DNA of 64,000 bases, taken from assembly GCA_022702545.1 (NCBI GenBank), contig JAHRBC010000001.1, positions 248,001 to 312,000 on the forward strand, read 5' to 3'. Made by a program: the position numbers and the translations under genes. How positions within the stretch are numbered: the first letter of the stretch is position 1; each line of letters starts with the position of its first letter. The notes under the pieces were generated by a model. The model saw only the letters and a list, made by a program, of their open reading frames with translations, was not told the DNA's origin and did no database searches. Of the stretch, positions 37,133 to 48,181 are shown one piece after another. The DNA comes from Phycomyces nitens. Its lineage: Eukaryota > Mucoromycota > Mucoromycetes > Mucorales > Phycomycetaceae.

Positions 37133-38110
37133 CTATACAGAAGTAGTGCATGTGTTGCCATGGGCTCTAGAAATCAGCCACTCTGCACCTTGATCCAACT
37201 GTTCTTCAAAAGAACAGCGCGCGGATTTATGTAAAAGACCTGTCCAGTTGAGTGCATTCCAGACAGTGTCTATTTCAGGCCTTGTCTTGAAAGTGGCAAG
37301 TGCGCCAAACACCATACGTTCCGACAGAGCTAGGGTCCATGCATTCTTGGAGTCGGTAAAGCAGGCCGATAGAATGGTTTGGACCACGAACACAAGGGCA
37401 TGGGCCAATGAATTGGTGACAGCAGCCACACCCGCCTCGAGGCTCTTCCAAAACGATTCACTAAGCCAATGTAGGATGGAGTAGTTTGTGTGGGGTACGG
37501 TGGTCTTGTCGATTTGGTTCTTGGCCACATTGTCGCTTGGCCGAATGATGCACAGGAGGTCATTGCCGATATGGACCACCGTAAAGTCGAACCAATCGTA
37601 GTCTGGGTTGAAGAAATCGCACCGGACCTGGAACGAGACCATTGCATGTTCGGCTGTGCTTAATCCACCACATAGTCGTCGGACGTCGTCAGGATGAACA
37701 AAGCGCATCATAGGCAGACCAATGCCGTGTGTCCAGTGGGATTTCTGGTCATAAAATGCCTCGATAGTTCCATAAGTCGTTAGTCGGGCAATTGAATGAT
37801 CGGTGTGGCTATGGCAGGCAAGACTGGTCAGGACAGTTACATCTGAGCAGACTATTGTTGCTAAATCATCGTCGTTGGTGTCAATGTGGGTGCAGATGCA
37901 AAGACTGAGATTTTCTTTGGTTGTGTGGTGTTGTAGAGACACGTAGGCCATTGTGTCGGTTGGTGTCCATAGTTGGTCGAGGGGAGTCTGAGAGGGATCA
38001 TACCCAACCATATCGATCCACTCTTGAGTAGCCGAAATGATGATATCTCCCTGTACTGTCAACCAAGCCATGGAACGTAGAGGACATGAACTAGCAGGAT
38101 GATTTGGCAT
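37133..38110 (-). CDS. PAS-domain protein
   Basis: Intronless 325-aa ORF, unusual among its intron-rich neighbours. Residues about 10-60 look like a first PAS-type fold (WLTV, then ATQEWIDMVGYDPSQ). A second PAS domain (about 105-200) reads TYGTIEAFYD, then GLPMMRFVHPDDVRRL and a strand ending DLLCIIRPSD. The C-terminal third has a hydrophobic helix (about 230-252) and no DNA-binding motif. Such small PAS proteins may act in light, redox or ligand sensing. The conserved photoactive Cys motif of LOV domains (NCRFLQ-like) is absent, so it is not a flavin photoreceptor of the WC-1 kind. Partner and signal are unknown. Confidence 0.8.
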   Translation of the reverse strand: MPNHPASSCPLRSMAWLTVQGDIIISATQEWIDMVGYDPSQTPLDQLWTPTDTMAYVSLQHHTTKENLSLCICTHIDTNDDDLATIVCSDVTVLTSLACHSHTDHSIARLTTYGTIEAFYDQKSHWTHGIGLPMMRFVHPDDVRRLCGGLSTAEHAMVSFQVRCDFFNPDYDWFDFTVVHIGNDLLCIIRPSDNVAKNQIDKTTVPHTNYSILHWLSESFWKSLEAGVAAVTNSLAHALVFVVQTILSACFTDSKNAWTLALSERMVFGALATFKTRPEIDTVWNALNWTGLLHKSARCSFEEQLDQGAEWLISRAHGNTCTTSV

Positions 38111-38535
38111 ATATATTTATATATAAATATATATATATAATTATATATATATATAAAAATATCTTTATATAATTATATATTACAGATATTACAGATATTA
38201 TATTATATTATATTATATTATATTATATTATTAATATTCTTATAATGCTACCAAGATTGTTATTATTCTTGATGTATTCTATAATTTATATGTATATCTT
38301 TTTATTAATGTCTTCAATTAGAAAAGGATGAAGAAAAGGTGGAATAAAGGGGAATAAAGGAGGAATTGCTGTTTTTATTGATAATAATGATAATAATATC
38401 ATATGCATATACACTTTTGTATAGATACCACAAATAAAATTTAAAATACATTTTTATTATTCTGTCCAATCTCTCCGCCTTAGTCTTCCCCACACTTCAA
38501 GACATAACCCCAAGTATATCACAATTGCTGATCGG
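38111..38535. repeat. AT-only low-complexity tract
   Basis: From about 38108 to 38240 the sequence is almost entirely A/T, including (TATAT)n and a (TATTA)n run near 38196-38229. It forms the promoter side of the PAS gene and marks the left edge of the repeat-rich island. Confidence 0.8.
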
Positions 38536-38539
38536 TGGA

Positions 38540-38986
38540 ATGTTGAATGTGCCAATGGGACCTACTGCTCTCAACCAAAAAACACACACACACACACACA
38601 CACTTGTTGCTCATCCCAATTCATCGCCTTTCTTTTTACCAACCCACTCTCAAATAAAGCTAAAATGGAAGCCAGGTTGGAATTCAATCACTATTGACTT
38701 GTCCAATGTTGAGAATCCTCCTAGCGCAAAATAAGGAACGTAATCAAAGCGTATTTTGCTTTTACCTCAAATCGAATACCAGGGTATCTTGTCTTATAAA
38801 GCCAAGGCCTGTTACTGCGGCACTTTGCAGCCACAAAGCCTAGCCATTGCTGATATAAAATTTGGCATTGCATCATATCAACGGTCATTCCTCTATCATC
38901 CAGCCTTCAATTATACCTCTTGTCAAGTTATCATCCAGACGCCGTCTAAAACACAAGCATGGTCTTTAAAAAATCAGAATCTATAA
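38540..38986 (+). CDS. Possible small two-exon gene or relic, unknown
   Basis: Two open segments in the same frame (about 38630-38734 and 38756-38986) look more protein-like than their surroundings: LKWKPGWNSITIDLSN in the first and IADIKFGIASYQRSFLYHP in the second. Two in-frame TAA codons separate them. An intron from a gttgag donor (about 38710) to the acceptor at about 38782 would remove both stops with phase 0. The start is unclear, and a (CA)n run at 38582-38603 sits in the presumed N-terminus. This may be a real small gene, a relic or chance. Confidence 0.25.
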
Positions 38987-39051
38987 GCATTTTAGTCTAT
39001 TGTGTGGAATGCCCATCACGTGTAAAGAATGTCATTGTACAAGGGCAATAA

Positions 39052-39086
<35 letters not shown>

Positions 39087-40088
39087 CTCGATACACTCGA
39101 GATATTGAGCCCTCATAGTATGCACATATTTAAATAAAAATAATAAAAATAAATATTTTCTCTGAAAATTTTAATTTTAAATAAGCAATTGGTATTTAGA
39201 AATCCGCGTCTATCACATGCCACTAAATAGCATTTACATAAATCTAGGCTCCAATTTACAAGTATTTATTCTTGGCCTAGAATATATTTGTTATCCTTAC
39301 GGCCATGAAAATTAATTATTATTCATATAATAATAATAATAATAAAATTATACAAGCTGTTCTGCAGAAAGTTAATCCTAGTAGGGCGGCATAAACCGAT
39401 TATGTATTTCTTTTTTGTTTGGTCTATTCGAACCCACCTACATTAATTCAAATCATAATAATATTAATCTGACCCTTCAATATGCATAAGACAAAAAAAA
39501 TGTTCTAGAATCTGTCAATCTCATCTCAAGTCTTGCAGGGCTATTATTTTATTTATTATTATTATTATTATTATCGCTCTTGGATATATGATACCATGGG
39601 TCCATTGGTTGTTTTCAAAGAAAAAGATTTGAAAAACAATGTTATTCCACATAAAAATCATCTGGAATAAGAGTATCAGCTCTCCAAAATCTTATGACCC
39701 ATGAAATACGTCGTGGATATCTAGAAAGAAGCCTATAGCACATTGAGATTGTCCCAGAATTTCACTAGTACCCCCAAAAAATATTAAAGGCCAATGGATT
39801 TCGAAAGGGACAAAACACAACATCAAGCTTCGATTCCCATTGTCAGCTGCATGGCAACAAAAGGCAGGGAATGCAGAAATATAGGGGAAAGGGAGACGAG
39901 ACACTGTCCAGTGTCCAGTGTCTGAAGATACTTGCTTTTTTTTTAAAAATACATATCTGATTATAGTAAGTTTGGAACGTTTCTTCTGTACACACTGAAG
40001 CAACATGGCAAATGACAAGGCACTGCTATCAATCTAATATATTCCAGAGAAACACCACCAGTGTATGCACAATGTGTATTTTTTTTAA

Positions 40089-40094
<6 letters not shown>

Positions 40095-40125
<31 letters not shown>
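40095..40125. repeat. (TA)n microsatellite
   Basis: Uninterrupted TA dinucleotide run of about 31 bp in intergenic DNA. Confidence 0.9.
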
Positions 40126-40127
<2 letters not shown>

Positions 40128-40572
40128 TCTAACCTTGTTGATATAGATCAGGAAGCATGAGTTATAAGCATATAATTTATTCCACAAGCCTCTGTTGTCC
40201 AAAGATGCTAATAGATATGCTTAGTATCTGCTAAAAAGAAGATTTACTAGGCTGCACAAGTGTGCAAATAAGTTCTTGTTGCTAATACTTGTAAAAGTAT
40301 ATAAATAGAATACGGCAATCTTTCAATATCTGGATCTCATACGTGAATCTTGGATCCTTATTCCGTAGTATATGCAGATTATCTTGGAGTGCGATTGATT
40401 TTCAAGGGGAATTAGGGTTGAGGCCATGACTTTGCAAGGCATAAGATATGTCCTAATGGGGTACAATACAAATCATATCTTATGGCCAGGTAATTCCTAG
40501 GGGCACTTTTTTCTTTTGAAAATCATCTCGTTGTAATAATTATATACAGACATCGCGTAGGGGCGGATTTAC

Positions 40573-40573
<1 letters not shown>

Positions 40574-40625
<52 letters not shown>
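40574..40625. repeat. (TTA)n microsatellite
   Basis: Uninterrupted TTA run of about 52 bp in intergenic DNA; likely length-polymorphic. Confidence 0.9.
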
Positions 40626-40627
<2 letters not shown>

Positions 40628-41531
40628 TCTTGTCAATTTTCAAGTGAACAGGCCAGTTACACTTTCTCTGGTGGCATTGACAATGAATCCTAAATAAAGA
40701 TGTACAGAATCCAACCCTTTCATTGTACCCAAAGATCTATCAAGGAATATAGTCGATATTAAATATCCTACAAGGGTAATTGGATTTTATTGTATTGTAT
40801 TTTATCAAAAGAAAAAAGTAGTCTGTTTAGACTATGCTTTATTGTCATTAAGCTCTAGTATGTAAACGCTATCGAGTGTTGGCTACCATTTGTTGTAACA
40901 TATAAAGTGCGTTTGGGACAATGTCTTGATATTTGAAGATATCCTTTTGTAGGCTATTCACAAAAAGGACCCTAGGTGTGTAGGATATCAAAGACAACAT
41001 ACAACCTTTACTAGACTATCCACCATTTTATTGTTCTGCTTTAATTGTGTTTTTACAGCTAAAATTAAAGTTGAAGACGGCCATGATAGGCTGCAGTAGA
41101 GTGGATCCATCTTTTACAAGAGTTTTTTTTTGTTTGCTTGGTAGCTTGACCATACAATGACAGCAAGGATAAGTGTATAATTATGCCAAGTATAACCAAT
41201 GTGCTTTTTTTTTATTGGCAAACTGGCCATGGTATACATAAAGAGGCACTGTTTAAAGCACAATCGTTTCTAGGGCTCATTTGATTTCTTGAAAAAGGTG
41301 GTCCTGGGTTATCTTACTACCATGACAACAAAACACCTCTTATGATTGACAAAGATGGTCCTGAAAAAAAAACTGAATAAAAATTGTCATCTGGACGTCA
41401 CTGAGGCTCAACTACATGGTGTAATCAACAAGATGAATGGTATATCTGATTCTTAACCTTAATTGTCCCTGTCAATCAATTCGTTCAGTGGGGAATCTTT
41501 TTTCCTTTTTCCCGATATGATAGCCAAGTTG

Positions 41532-41554
41532 ATACAGTCGTTACGGAAATCATT
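41532..41554 (+). repeat. 23-bp direct repeat, copy 1
   Basis: Begins ATACAGTCGTTACGG and is identical over 23 bp to 43552-43574. It ends exactly where the MITE-like element begins. Confidence 0.85.
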
Positions 41555-42106
41555 AGAGAGGTTTGGGGATTTTATCTTTACATTCACATTGCGTGTAACT
41601 GTGACGCAATATTTTTTATCTTCACTTTATCTTCGCTTTATATCTTCACTTTATATCTTCACATTCGCTCTTTAGAAAATATGTTTAAAGTATGACAAAC
41701 ATCAGGCACATAGTATCTTTCTTTCTTCAATTGAAAACACTTTATTCTATTAAAGATGTCTTGTATTATTTATTTGCAAAGGACTAGGATCGTTTAAAAT
41801 AACGTACACAACGCATTTCGTAAACATTTTTGCGTTTTGAACTTGTTGTAAACCCTTTTTTTATTAATTGTATCTGTCAATATTGAATCACAAAACTAAC
41901 TCAGCACGTATTGTGTTCATCCCTCTTGTGATGTTATTGGATGATAAAGTGACACAACAAAGCGAAAATAACGAAGTTATCTTCACAAAATGTGAAGATA
42001 TCTGAGTTATCTTTACGTTTTGGTACGACTCTGGAGACTAAACCTTAAAATAGATCGCCTTTTATGGAAAGTGTGAAAGTGAATATAACGGCCCCAAACC
42101 TCTCTA
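41554..42106. mobile_element. MITE-like element with 15-bp terminal inverted repeats and TA ends
   Basis: TAGAGAGGTTTGGGG at 41554-41568 is repeated as its exact reverse complement at 42092-42106, bounding 553 bp without a transposase ORF. Both ends begin with TA, fitting a TA target duplication (Tc1/mariner style) plus a 13-bp TIR. Inside, the motif TATCTTCAC or close variants recur near the left end (about 41570-41670) and near the right end, where TATCTTCAC and its complement form a 9-bp hairpin (41988-41996 and 42002-42010). Terminal plus subterminal repeats without coding capacity suggest a non-autonomous DNA transposon. The family assignment is inference. Confidence 0.6.
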
Positions 42107-42107
42107 C

Positions 42108-42550
42108 TACCTTTTTCTATTCATTATTACTATTTTATTTATTTATTTGAGCAGAAGGAATCTAGCAGTGTACAGTGTGCAGTGTGCAGGGTGCAACTCC
42201 TCTGTTGGTACCATGTAAGCGTCTGTTTCTGGGCCCTTCTTCTCTTCATGGATCAGTTCCTGACAATTAGGAGAAAGGAGCAATTAGTAAAAATTAATAG
42301 AGAAGAGCCCAGAAACAGACGCTTACATGGTACCAACAGAGGAGTTGCACCCTGCACACTGCACACTGCTAGATTCCTTCTGCTCAAATAAATAAAAAAA
42401 TAGTAATAATGAATAGAAAAAGATGAAGAGAAGAAGGGCCCAGAAACAGACGCTTACATGGTACCAACAGAGGAGTTGCACACTGCACACTGCTAGATTC
42501 CTTCTGCTCAAATAAATAAATAAAATAGTAATAATGAATAGAAAAAGGTA
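42108..42550. repeat. Foldback: one inverted and two direct copies of a ~125-140-bp unit
   Basis: Segment 42108-42249 reappears as a nearly perfect reverse complement at 42423-42550. A further copy in that second orientation lies at about 42299-42422, directly abutting it. Each unit carries the GTGCAGTGTGCAG-type core, GGTACCATGTAAGCGTCTG and an AT-rich tail. Left and right arms match over about 128 bp, apart from a 14-nt length difference in the GTGCA repeats. The spacer between the inverted copies is about 50 bp. No ORF of interest is present. It could be a foldback transposon or a replication-slippage product. Confidence 0.85.
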
Positions 42551-42698
42551 ATGACAACAATAATAATAATAATAATAATAATAATAGTGATGACGTTATC
42601 TTTTGTGGCTTTGTCTGACTTTAAACAACGCTGGGTTAGTTTTAAGTTTGATAAATGTGAAACAATCTCATCCAGCTATTTTGCAGGAAACACTCAAT

Positions 42699-43293
42699 AT
42701 GTCTGATGTACTGACTCGTAAGTACATCACCTTTTTTGTGTCGAGCTTTGCAATGAAAAAATTATATGTTTTTAGTTATGGAAGACTTTATTAAGGCTGA
42801 AAGATACCCAGCTTATTCAAATTCTGTGCTGCTCACGAGAATCCTATTAAGGCATACATTAGTCATTTCGAAAACGCAGTAGCGGCAAAAAAAAATCTAC
42901 AAGTTAAAATGAAATTAGCTTTTAATAATGTGCACGGAAAAAAGAAAAGAGGCCCAGGAGTTGAGATAAACCTGGAATCATTATATGCTGAAGCAAAAGC
43001 TGTGGATGCCATCACTATAGCTGGTTGGGAAAGCTTGGCTACCTCTGTTCAACAAGCAAAAGAAAAGCTTATTTCAAATCAGGTCAGCTTATAAAATATG
43101 CAAAAATACAAAATTGCACCTACTAATAATGTTTAATAGAGAATTGAGGGTCTGAACATAATAATACTGATGTTGAAAGCGCGAGCAGCACCCAAGAAGA
43201 AATCGTTGATACTTCCAGTGAACAGAGTTATGATGAGCAGGATGATTCTAGTATACTACAGCAATACTATGATTGCAGTCCAAGTTGTTGGTA
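42699..43293 (+). pseudogene. Degenerate gene fragment, unknown family
   Basis: Protein-like segments appear in order but in different frames. MSDVLT is spliced (intron 42718-42775) to LMEDFIKAERYPAY, then a frame change leads to AAHENPIKAYISHFENAV, NNVHGKKKRGPGVEINLES and a helical stretch ending AKEKLISNQ (to about 43082). A further change leads to an acidic tail, STQEEIVDTSSEQSYDEQDD, ending CSPSCW and a stop at 43293. Phases at the two joins cannot be reconciled with GT-AG introns, so frameshifts are likely. I do not recognise the family. It sits between the 23-bp direct repeats and may be cargo of, or captured by, mobile DNA. Similar-looking short ORFs continue to about 43800. Confidence 0.42.
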
Positions 43294-43551
43294 AGAGTTT
43301 ACAGGCTGATGAGATGTGTCAAGTGATTTTCAAACTTTCTTATAACTTTACTGCACCATTTCTCATGCTGTAGGATTTTATATTTCATTCTATATCTTTG
43401 TTTCCGCAGATGGATTACATTTAATGGTTGAGCTTTATTCCTTTGAAACGGCAAAGTATCTTGATCAACTTTCTCACTTACTCAGCTCGTTTGATAAATT
43501 AAAGCAAGTTATAATTTGCAGCAGGGATAATTTTTATCATTGTGTCTAAAA

Positions 43552-43574
43552 ATACAGTCGTTACGGAAATCATT
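43552..43574 (+). repeat. 23-bp direct repeat, copy 2
   Basis: Identical to 41532-41554, about 2.0 kb downstream. Together the two copies bracket the MITE-like element, the foldback and the gene relic. Confidence 0.85.
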
Positions 43575-44088
43575 GTCGATTTTAGTTCTGTATTTTCGTC
43601 TTAATTTTCAACTTTGATGACAGCAGTATATCTCTTAAAAAAACAGCAAATGGAACGATTACATAGGGGTTTTATTAAAACAATTTCTAATTTGATGTTT
43701 AGAGTGATTAGCGAAACCGTAAAGGTCACTAATCAAAACTTGATTACATGCATCGGCAATTGTGTTGGAGCAAGTGTAACCCGGGTTCTGGAAAGCTAGT
43801 CACACAAAACTGGTCGGCACACATATTTTTCCCCTTGATTACTCCACTATTTTTGTGTTGCAAAAAAAAATGTTTATTTTATCTTGCTACAAGATCATAT
43901 ATATATAATTTATTTTATAGAGAAAAAGAGGTTCTTTAGTGTAGAGATTCCCTTTTTGAAATCAAAGCTGGGAAGTTGAAATGTCTTTAATTCTTCAGGT
44001 GAGCCCAGAGTTTGAAGACCATCCAATGAATTCCCTTTAAAAGACCAGCACAGGTTAGTATATTTATTGTTCAAAGCAAGTCTTTGAT
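43575..44088. other. Intergenic, short unassigned ORF
   Basis: A + strand ORF at about 43614-43799 is open for 61 codons but has no recognisable motif and no splice-linked partner. It may be a further piece of the relic upstream. Confidence 0.4.
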
Positions 44089-44731
44089 CTATCTGGACTC
44101 ACAATGATATGCCAGGACAGCAGTATAGGCCTGGAGTCGACTCTCGTCTTTGGCGAAAAGGAACTGAATGTCGCTGTCCGATAGAACGGATATATCATAA
44201 ATAAACTCGTGCACTTTGAATAGTTCACTGCTCATGTCCGTATGGTTGGACGCTATCCGGACTTCGTTTCTTTTCATATCAAAACTAGGCAAATGAACCT
44301 CGAGGCAAGTGGTGCCAGAGTCGACCTGTACTCTACAGGTGACGTCCGAAAATCCATATCGATCCACACTTTTCTCAAAAGTACATTTACCTAGATCAAT
44401 TTATTAGTAAATTATCTCGTAAGAAAGCAATACCTTTGATCTTGAAGCACATGGTATCATTTGTATGGATTGAAGACATATCAGATTCTGTCAATCTGCA
44501 TGGTTGGCAATTATAACCAATAGTGGCATCTTCCTCGTATATGGTAATCGTCAGCATATGTGTATCGCTGAAAAACCGAAAGACTGACTTGTCGTTGGTA
44601 TAGAGGTCTGCAGAAGCGTTAATCATTGATAGATAGCAAGGTAAGTTGTATTTTTTTTTACATTCAATATTTGGCAGTTTTATACATCTTAATGCTCTCT
44701 TTATTTGCCAAAATGACCATTTAGACAGCAT
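44089..44731 (-). CDS. Hypothetical protein, two exons
   Basis: I do not recognise this protein. Exons 44731-44434 and 44390-44089 join across a 43-nt GT-AG intron to 199 aa, without stops. The product has no signal peptide or membrane helix, mixed alpha/beta composition and several Cys (IECKKKY, NCQPCRL, KCTFEKS, VTCRVQ). Strand-like patterns such as HMLTITIYEED and CLEVHLPSFDMKRNEVRIA suggest a beta-sandwich or MATH/TRAF-like fold, but this is a guess from pattern only. The gene stands alone beside the repeat-rich island; lineage restriction is possible. Confidence 0.6.
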
Positions 44732-45799
44732 TTTTCAAAAAAAAAAAGTCTTGGAGATACAAAGGCCAGGCAAACAGAGCACCCCGTTGTCTAATGAATC
44801 ACATTGAGGTGCTTTAAGCCAACCAAGAACAACAACAACAACAACAACAACAATAATAATAATAGGAACAATAGATAATCTCATAGTGATTCTCATGGAC
44901 CATTGAATGAAACCGTTTCTGTGGCAACAAATAACTGGTTGCCTAGTGATTATAATAGGCACATATTTCTGGACCAAAAAGAAAAAGAACGCTACCATGG
45001 CTTTGTAGCATCAAAAGGCCCAATTGTACATGTCATTATTTCTTCAACAGGTCCTTTGGATCGGGTTACAGCACACCAAGTATGAAATCAAGTGCCTTGT
45101 AATCTACAGCACAGGCCCCCTTTCTCTATTACTTTTATCCACTGGTCCTTACCACTACAAACAAATAAGTGATCTTCACGGCCGGACTAGGCATGGTAAG
45201 AAAACCCGACAGAGGTGTCCCCACTATTCGATTTCTCCCTTAGCCTGTCATACCCACCTTTGATCTCACCAAAAACAGGACTTGTGTAATGTCTGCCAAC
45301 AAAAAGGCTTTCAAACATAAAGAGAGGGTAATAAGGACCTTTATGATAAGCATAAAAAGGAAAAAGGAAGCACTTCTATTGCCATGGTTGAAAATCCCAT
45401 GTCTGTGTATCCTTGGCTTTTCACCCGGGCAAAAAAGAGCAAAGGGCGGGGGGCTCTCTCTCTCTGCCCAAGGGCTTGTAAGGCGATGATTAAGAGGTTC
45501 CGATCAGGTTGGAGTTAGATTACCCTTTTTTTTATTGTGCAAATAGCAAATACAAGAGCCGTTTTCTTGGTTCCGTATCCTGTTAGAGTTTACCCGCCCA
45601 AAGCGTACTCACAGCCAGATTGACACAATACGCCATTAGATACCAATTGGCGGCGTAACAATTGATAGGATAGCCTTTTCAGTTGGAATCCTCTGTCTGC
45701 CTCTTGGGCCTGTCCTACATCTAATTACAAGACACACTGATTTCCCAGGTATGATGTTGGAGTGATCAGAGCGCAAGTACTTTATAGATAAAACTGAGC
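44732..45799. other. Intergenic, no supported gene
   Basis: Starts with an (AAC)n/(AAT)n run near 44827-44865. Short ORFs lack support. A repeated ACAGG/ACTGGTCC-type phrase occurs three times near 45046-45148, without clear meaning. Confidence 0.5.
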
Positions 45800-46090
45800 T
45801 TAAAGAGCTTTCTCAAAATACCCCGAATTTGTGTGGACCTCTCCACGCATGTGGGAACACAAGAGATCTATGTACCTCAAAGGAGCAATCTTTTATTCCC
45901 ATTTGTCTATCTCTTGGACAAGTCTGGGGTGCTCAAATATACGGGTATTTTGGCTAATAAAGCGAAATTCTGCCAAGATATTTAGTTCTTGTTGGCGATC
46001 ACTGGCTGTCTGGGTCGATGGAAAGATATCAATCTATTGAAACCAATCATTAGCAGCATTCTTTTCAAAGACCCTTGATTCGGGTACCAT
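45800..46090 (-). pseudogene. Gene relic with two in-frame stops
   Basis: Reading the minus strand from ATG at 46090 to TAA at 45800 gives 97 codons in one frame, interrupted only by TAG (after WFQ) and TAA (after DKWE). Between and after the stops the sequence is clearly protein-like: RQQELNILAEFRFISQNTR, IFEHPRLVQEI and LRYIDLLCSHMRGEVHTNS. One frame with point-stop interruptions is the pattern of a recent pseudogene. The family is not recognised. It lies in the promoter region of L2HGDH, on the opposite strand. Confidence 0.5.
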
Positions 46091-46205
46091 CTCCCCAAAA
46101 AAGATACTATTTTTGCAAGACACAAAAAGGGAAACCTTAATTCACCACTATAAATTCTACATCAACTCTACTCGGTTTGAGTGCTCTTCTTCCCAACTAT
46201 CCAAA

Positions 46206-48181
46206 ATGTCATTGCGTGCCTTTGCTCTTACGCGTCTTGTTCCCCTTGCTGCCCGCCGCACACTGCACACCAGCCGCGTGTCGGTCAATGCCAAGCAGGA
46301 AATCTTTGTGTGGGACAAGGCACCTGGAGAAGGCGGGAAGGTTCACAAAGGTCTGGAGAAAATCTTGGGCCCTCTTAGAGCAAAGTCCTTCCGTGATGGA
46401 GGCGTAAACGACGTTGGCCACAACCACTATGACACCGTTGTTGGTAAGCCCATGGAGCAAACATTTGGCTTGGCTTTACTAATATTATAATCATGGTATT
46501 CTAGTTGGAGGCGGTATCGTTGGCCTTGCAACTGCACGGGAACTGTTGCACAGATATCCCAACATGACAGTTGCCGTGCTTGAAAAAGAGCCTGAAGTCG
46601 CTGCCCATCAGACTGGCCACAACTCTGGAGTTGTAAGTATAAAGATGTTTATTATATGGTTCCTAAGATTGTATATATAGATCCATGCTGGTATCTACTA
46701 TGCTCCAGGATCGCGTATGGCCCACACCTGTGTCCGTGGTGCTGACCTGATGTACAAGTACTGCGAAGACCACGACTTGCCTGTCGACCGATGTGGCAAG
46801 TTCATTGTTGCCTGCAACGAGGAGGAGCACAAGCAGGTCGAGAAGCTATATAGACAAGGCACTGCCAACGGTGTCAAGGGTCTTGAGATCATTGATGGTG
46901 AAAAGGTAAGATTGGTTGGTTGGTTGGTTTTGTCGGAATGTATAGACACTAACATCTCTTGCGATAATCAGGTCAAGGAATTGGAACCCAACATCAAGGC
47001 ATACAGCGCATTGAACTCCCCCAACACTGGTATTGTCAACTATTGGCTCGTCAGTCAATGTATCGCAAATGAGATCAGAGAAAGCGGGTAAACAGCGGGA
47101 GTTGGATGTGTAAAGGGAATCTGTAGGACGATAGAAGGCTGATTTTTTTATATTTACATCTCTTAGTCGTGGTGACATCAAGACTTCATTTGAAGCACGC
47201 AAGTTCGAAAAGACTGTCGATGGACGTGTGAGAGTAAGTCGTTTGTGTCTTGGTGACCTGGTGACCTGGTGCTCACCACCCTTTAGATCCGTGGTGCTGA
47301 AAAGGTGCTCAATGGACCTGTATTGGAAGTCATTGCCAAGAATGTCATTACATGCGGTGGCTTCTATGCCGATCGTCTTTCAGGTCTGACTGGTGGCAGT
47401 GTCAAGGCACATCCTATCGTGACCTTTAGAGGTACCTACTACCAGATCAAGAGTGGCATGAGAAACGTCGTGAAGCGCAATGTCTATCCTGTTCCCAGCG
47501 GAGGAGGCATTCCCGTCGGTGTTCACTTTACCCCGACAGTAAGTCAAGGCTTGATTATTGGAATACTTGTTGTAAGCTCAAGTCAATCTATAATCCAAAT
47601 AGGTAGATGTGCGTCGTGGTCACCAAATGATTGTCGGTCCTGGTGCTTGGTAAGCCCGTGAAACCGAATAGGTTGGATACTCATATTTTTTGTTTTGTTT
47701 TAGCCTTACTTTCTCAAGAGAGGGATACCGTTTCTTTGACTTTAACATCAGAGATCTCTACGACTCTCTTGTCAACCCTGCCTTTTGGTCCTTCTTTGTC
47801 AAGAACTTCTCTGTATCTCTCGGAGAGCTCTACCGTGACTTGAGCAAGAATGCATTCTTGAAGAGTGGTCAAAAGATGATGCCCAGCTTGACTGCTGACA
47901 TGGTCGAGGAGAGCTTCAGTGGAGTCATGGCACAAGTATTCGAGGTAGATTGGGTTGTGTGCCTTGGTTCAACTAAAAAAATAATAATGTGCTTACTCAA
48001 ACTGTTATGTTATTAGGAGGGAGGAATTGCTGCTAGCGATTTCATTGTGGAACGCAAGGTTATGGATGGTTTAATTCTCAATCTCCGTAACGCACCAAGC
48101 CCGGCTGCAACAGCCTCACTGGCAATTGGAGAAATGGTGTGTGATATTGCAGAGGAGGATTTTGGATGGAAGCGCGAATAG
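46206..48181 (+). CDS. L2HGDH: L-2-hydroxyglutarate dehydrogenase, mitochondrial
   Basis: FAD-dependent enzyme oxidising L-2-hydroxyglutarate to 2-oxoglutarate, a metabolite-repair step. Nine exons (46206-46443, 46505-46632, 46681-46905, 46972-47087, 47167-47233, 47287-47538, 47603-47649, 47704-47944, 48017-48181) give 492 aa. [18 protein letters not shown] is a typical mitochondrial presequence. The dinucleotide-binding motif [15 protein letters not shown] is followed by the family signatures [16 protein letters not shown] and [16 protein letters not shown], and later [14 protein letters not shown] and [19 protein letters not shown]. The start was chosen over an upstream in-frame Met because the presequence begins there, about 55 bp after a TATAAATT box. 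Confidence 0.96.

Larger units (their letters stand above)
38987..41531. other. Gene-poor region with microsatellites
   Basis: No gene is supported on either strand. Holds several trinucleotide ATT/TTA runs (about 39052-39088, 39330-39345, 39545-39575, 40574-40625) and a long TA run (40095-40125). The composition is strongly AT-rich. Confidence 0.6.

Noticed and set aside
39426..39440. tRNA B-box-like GGGTTCGAA on the minus strand
   Set aside because: No A box or acceptor-stem pairing could be found around it.
39692..40018. 108-aa minus-strand ORF in the gene-poor region
   Set aside because: No domain, irregular composition, surrounded by microsatellites.
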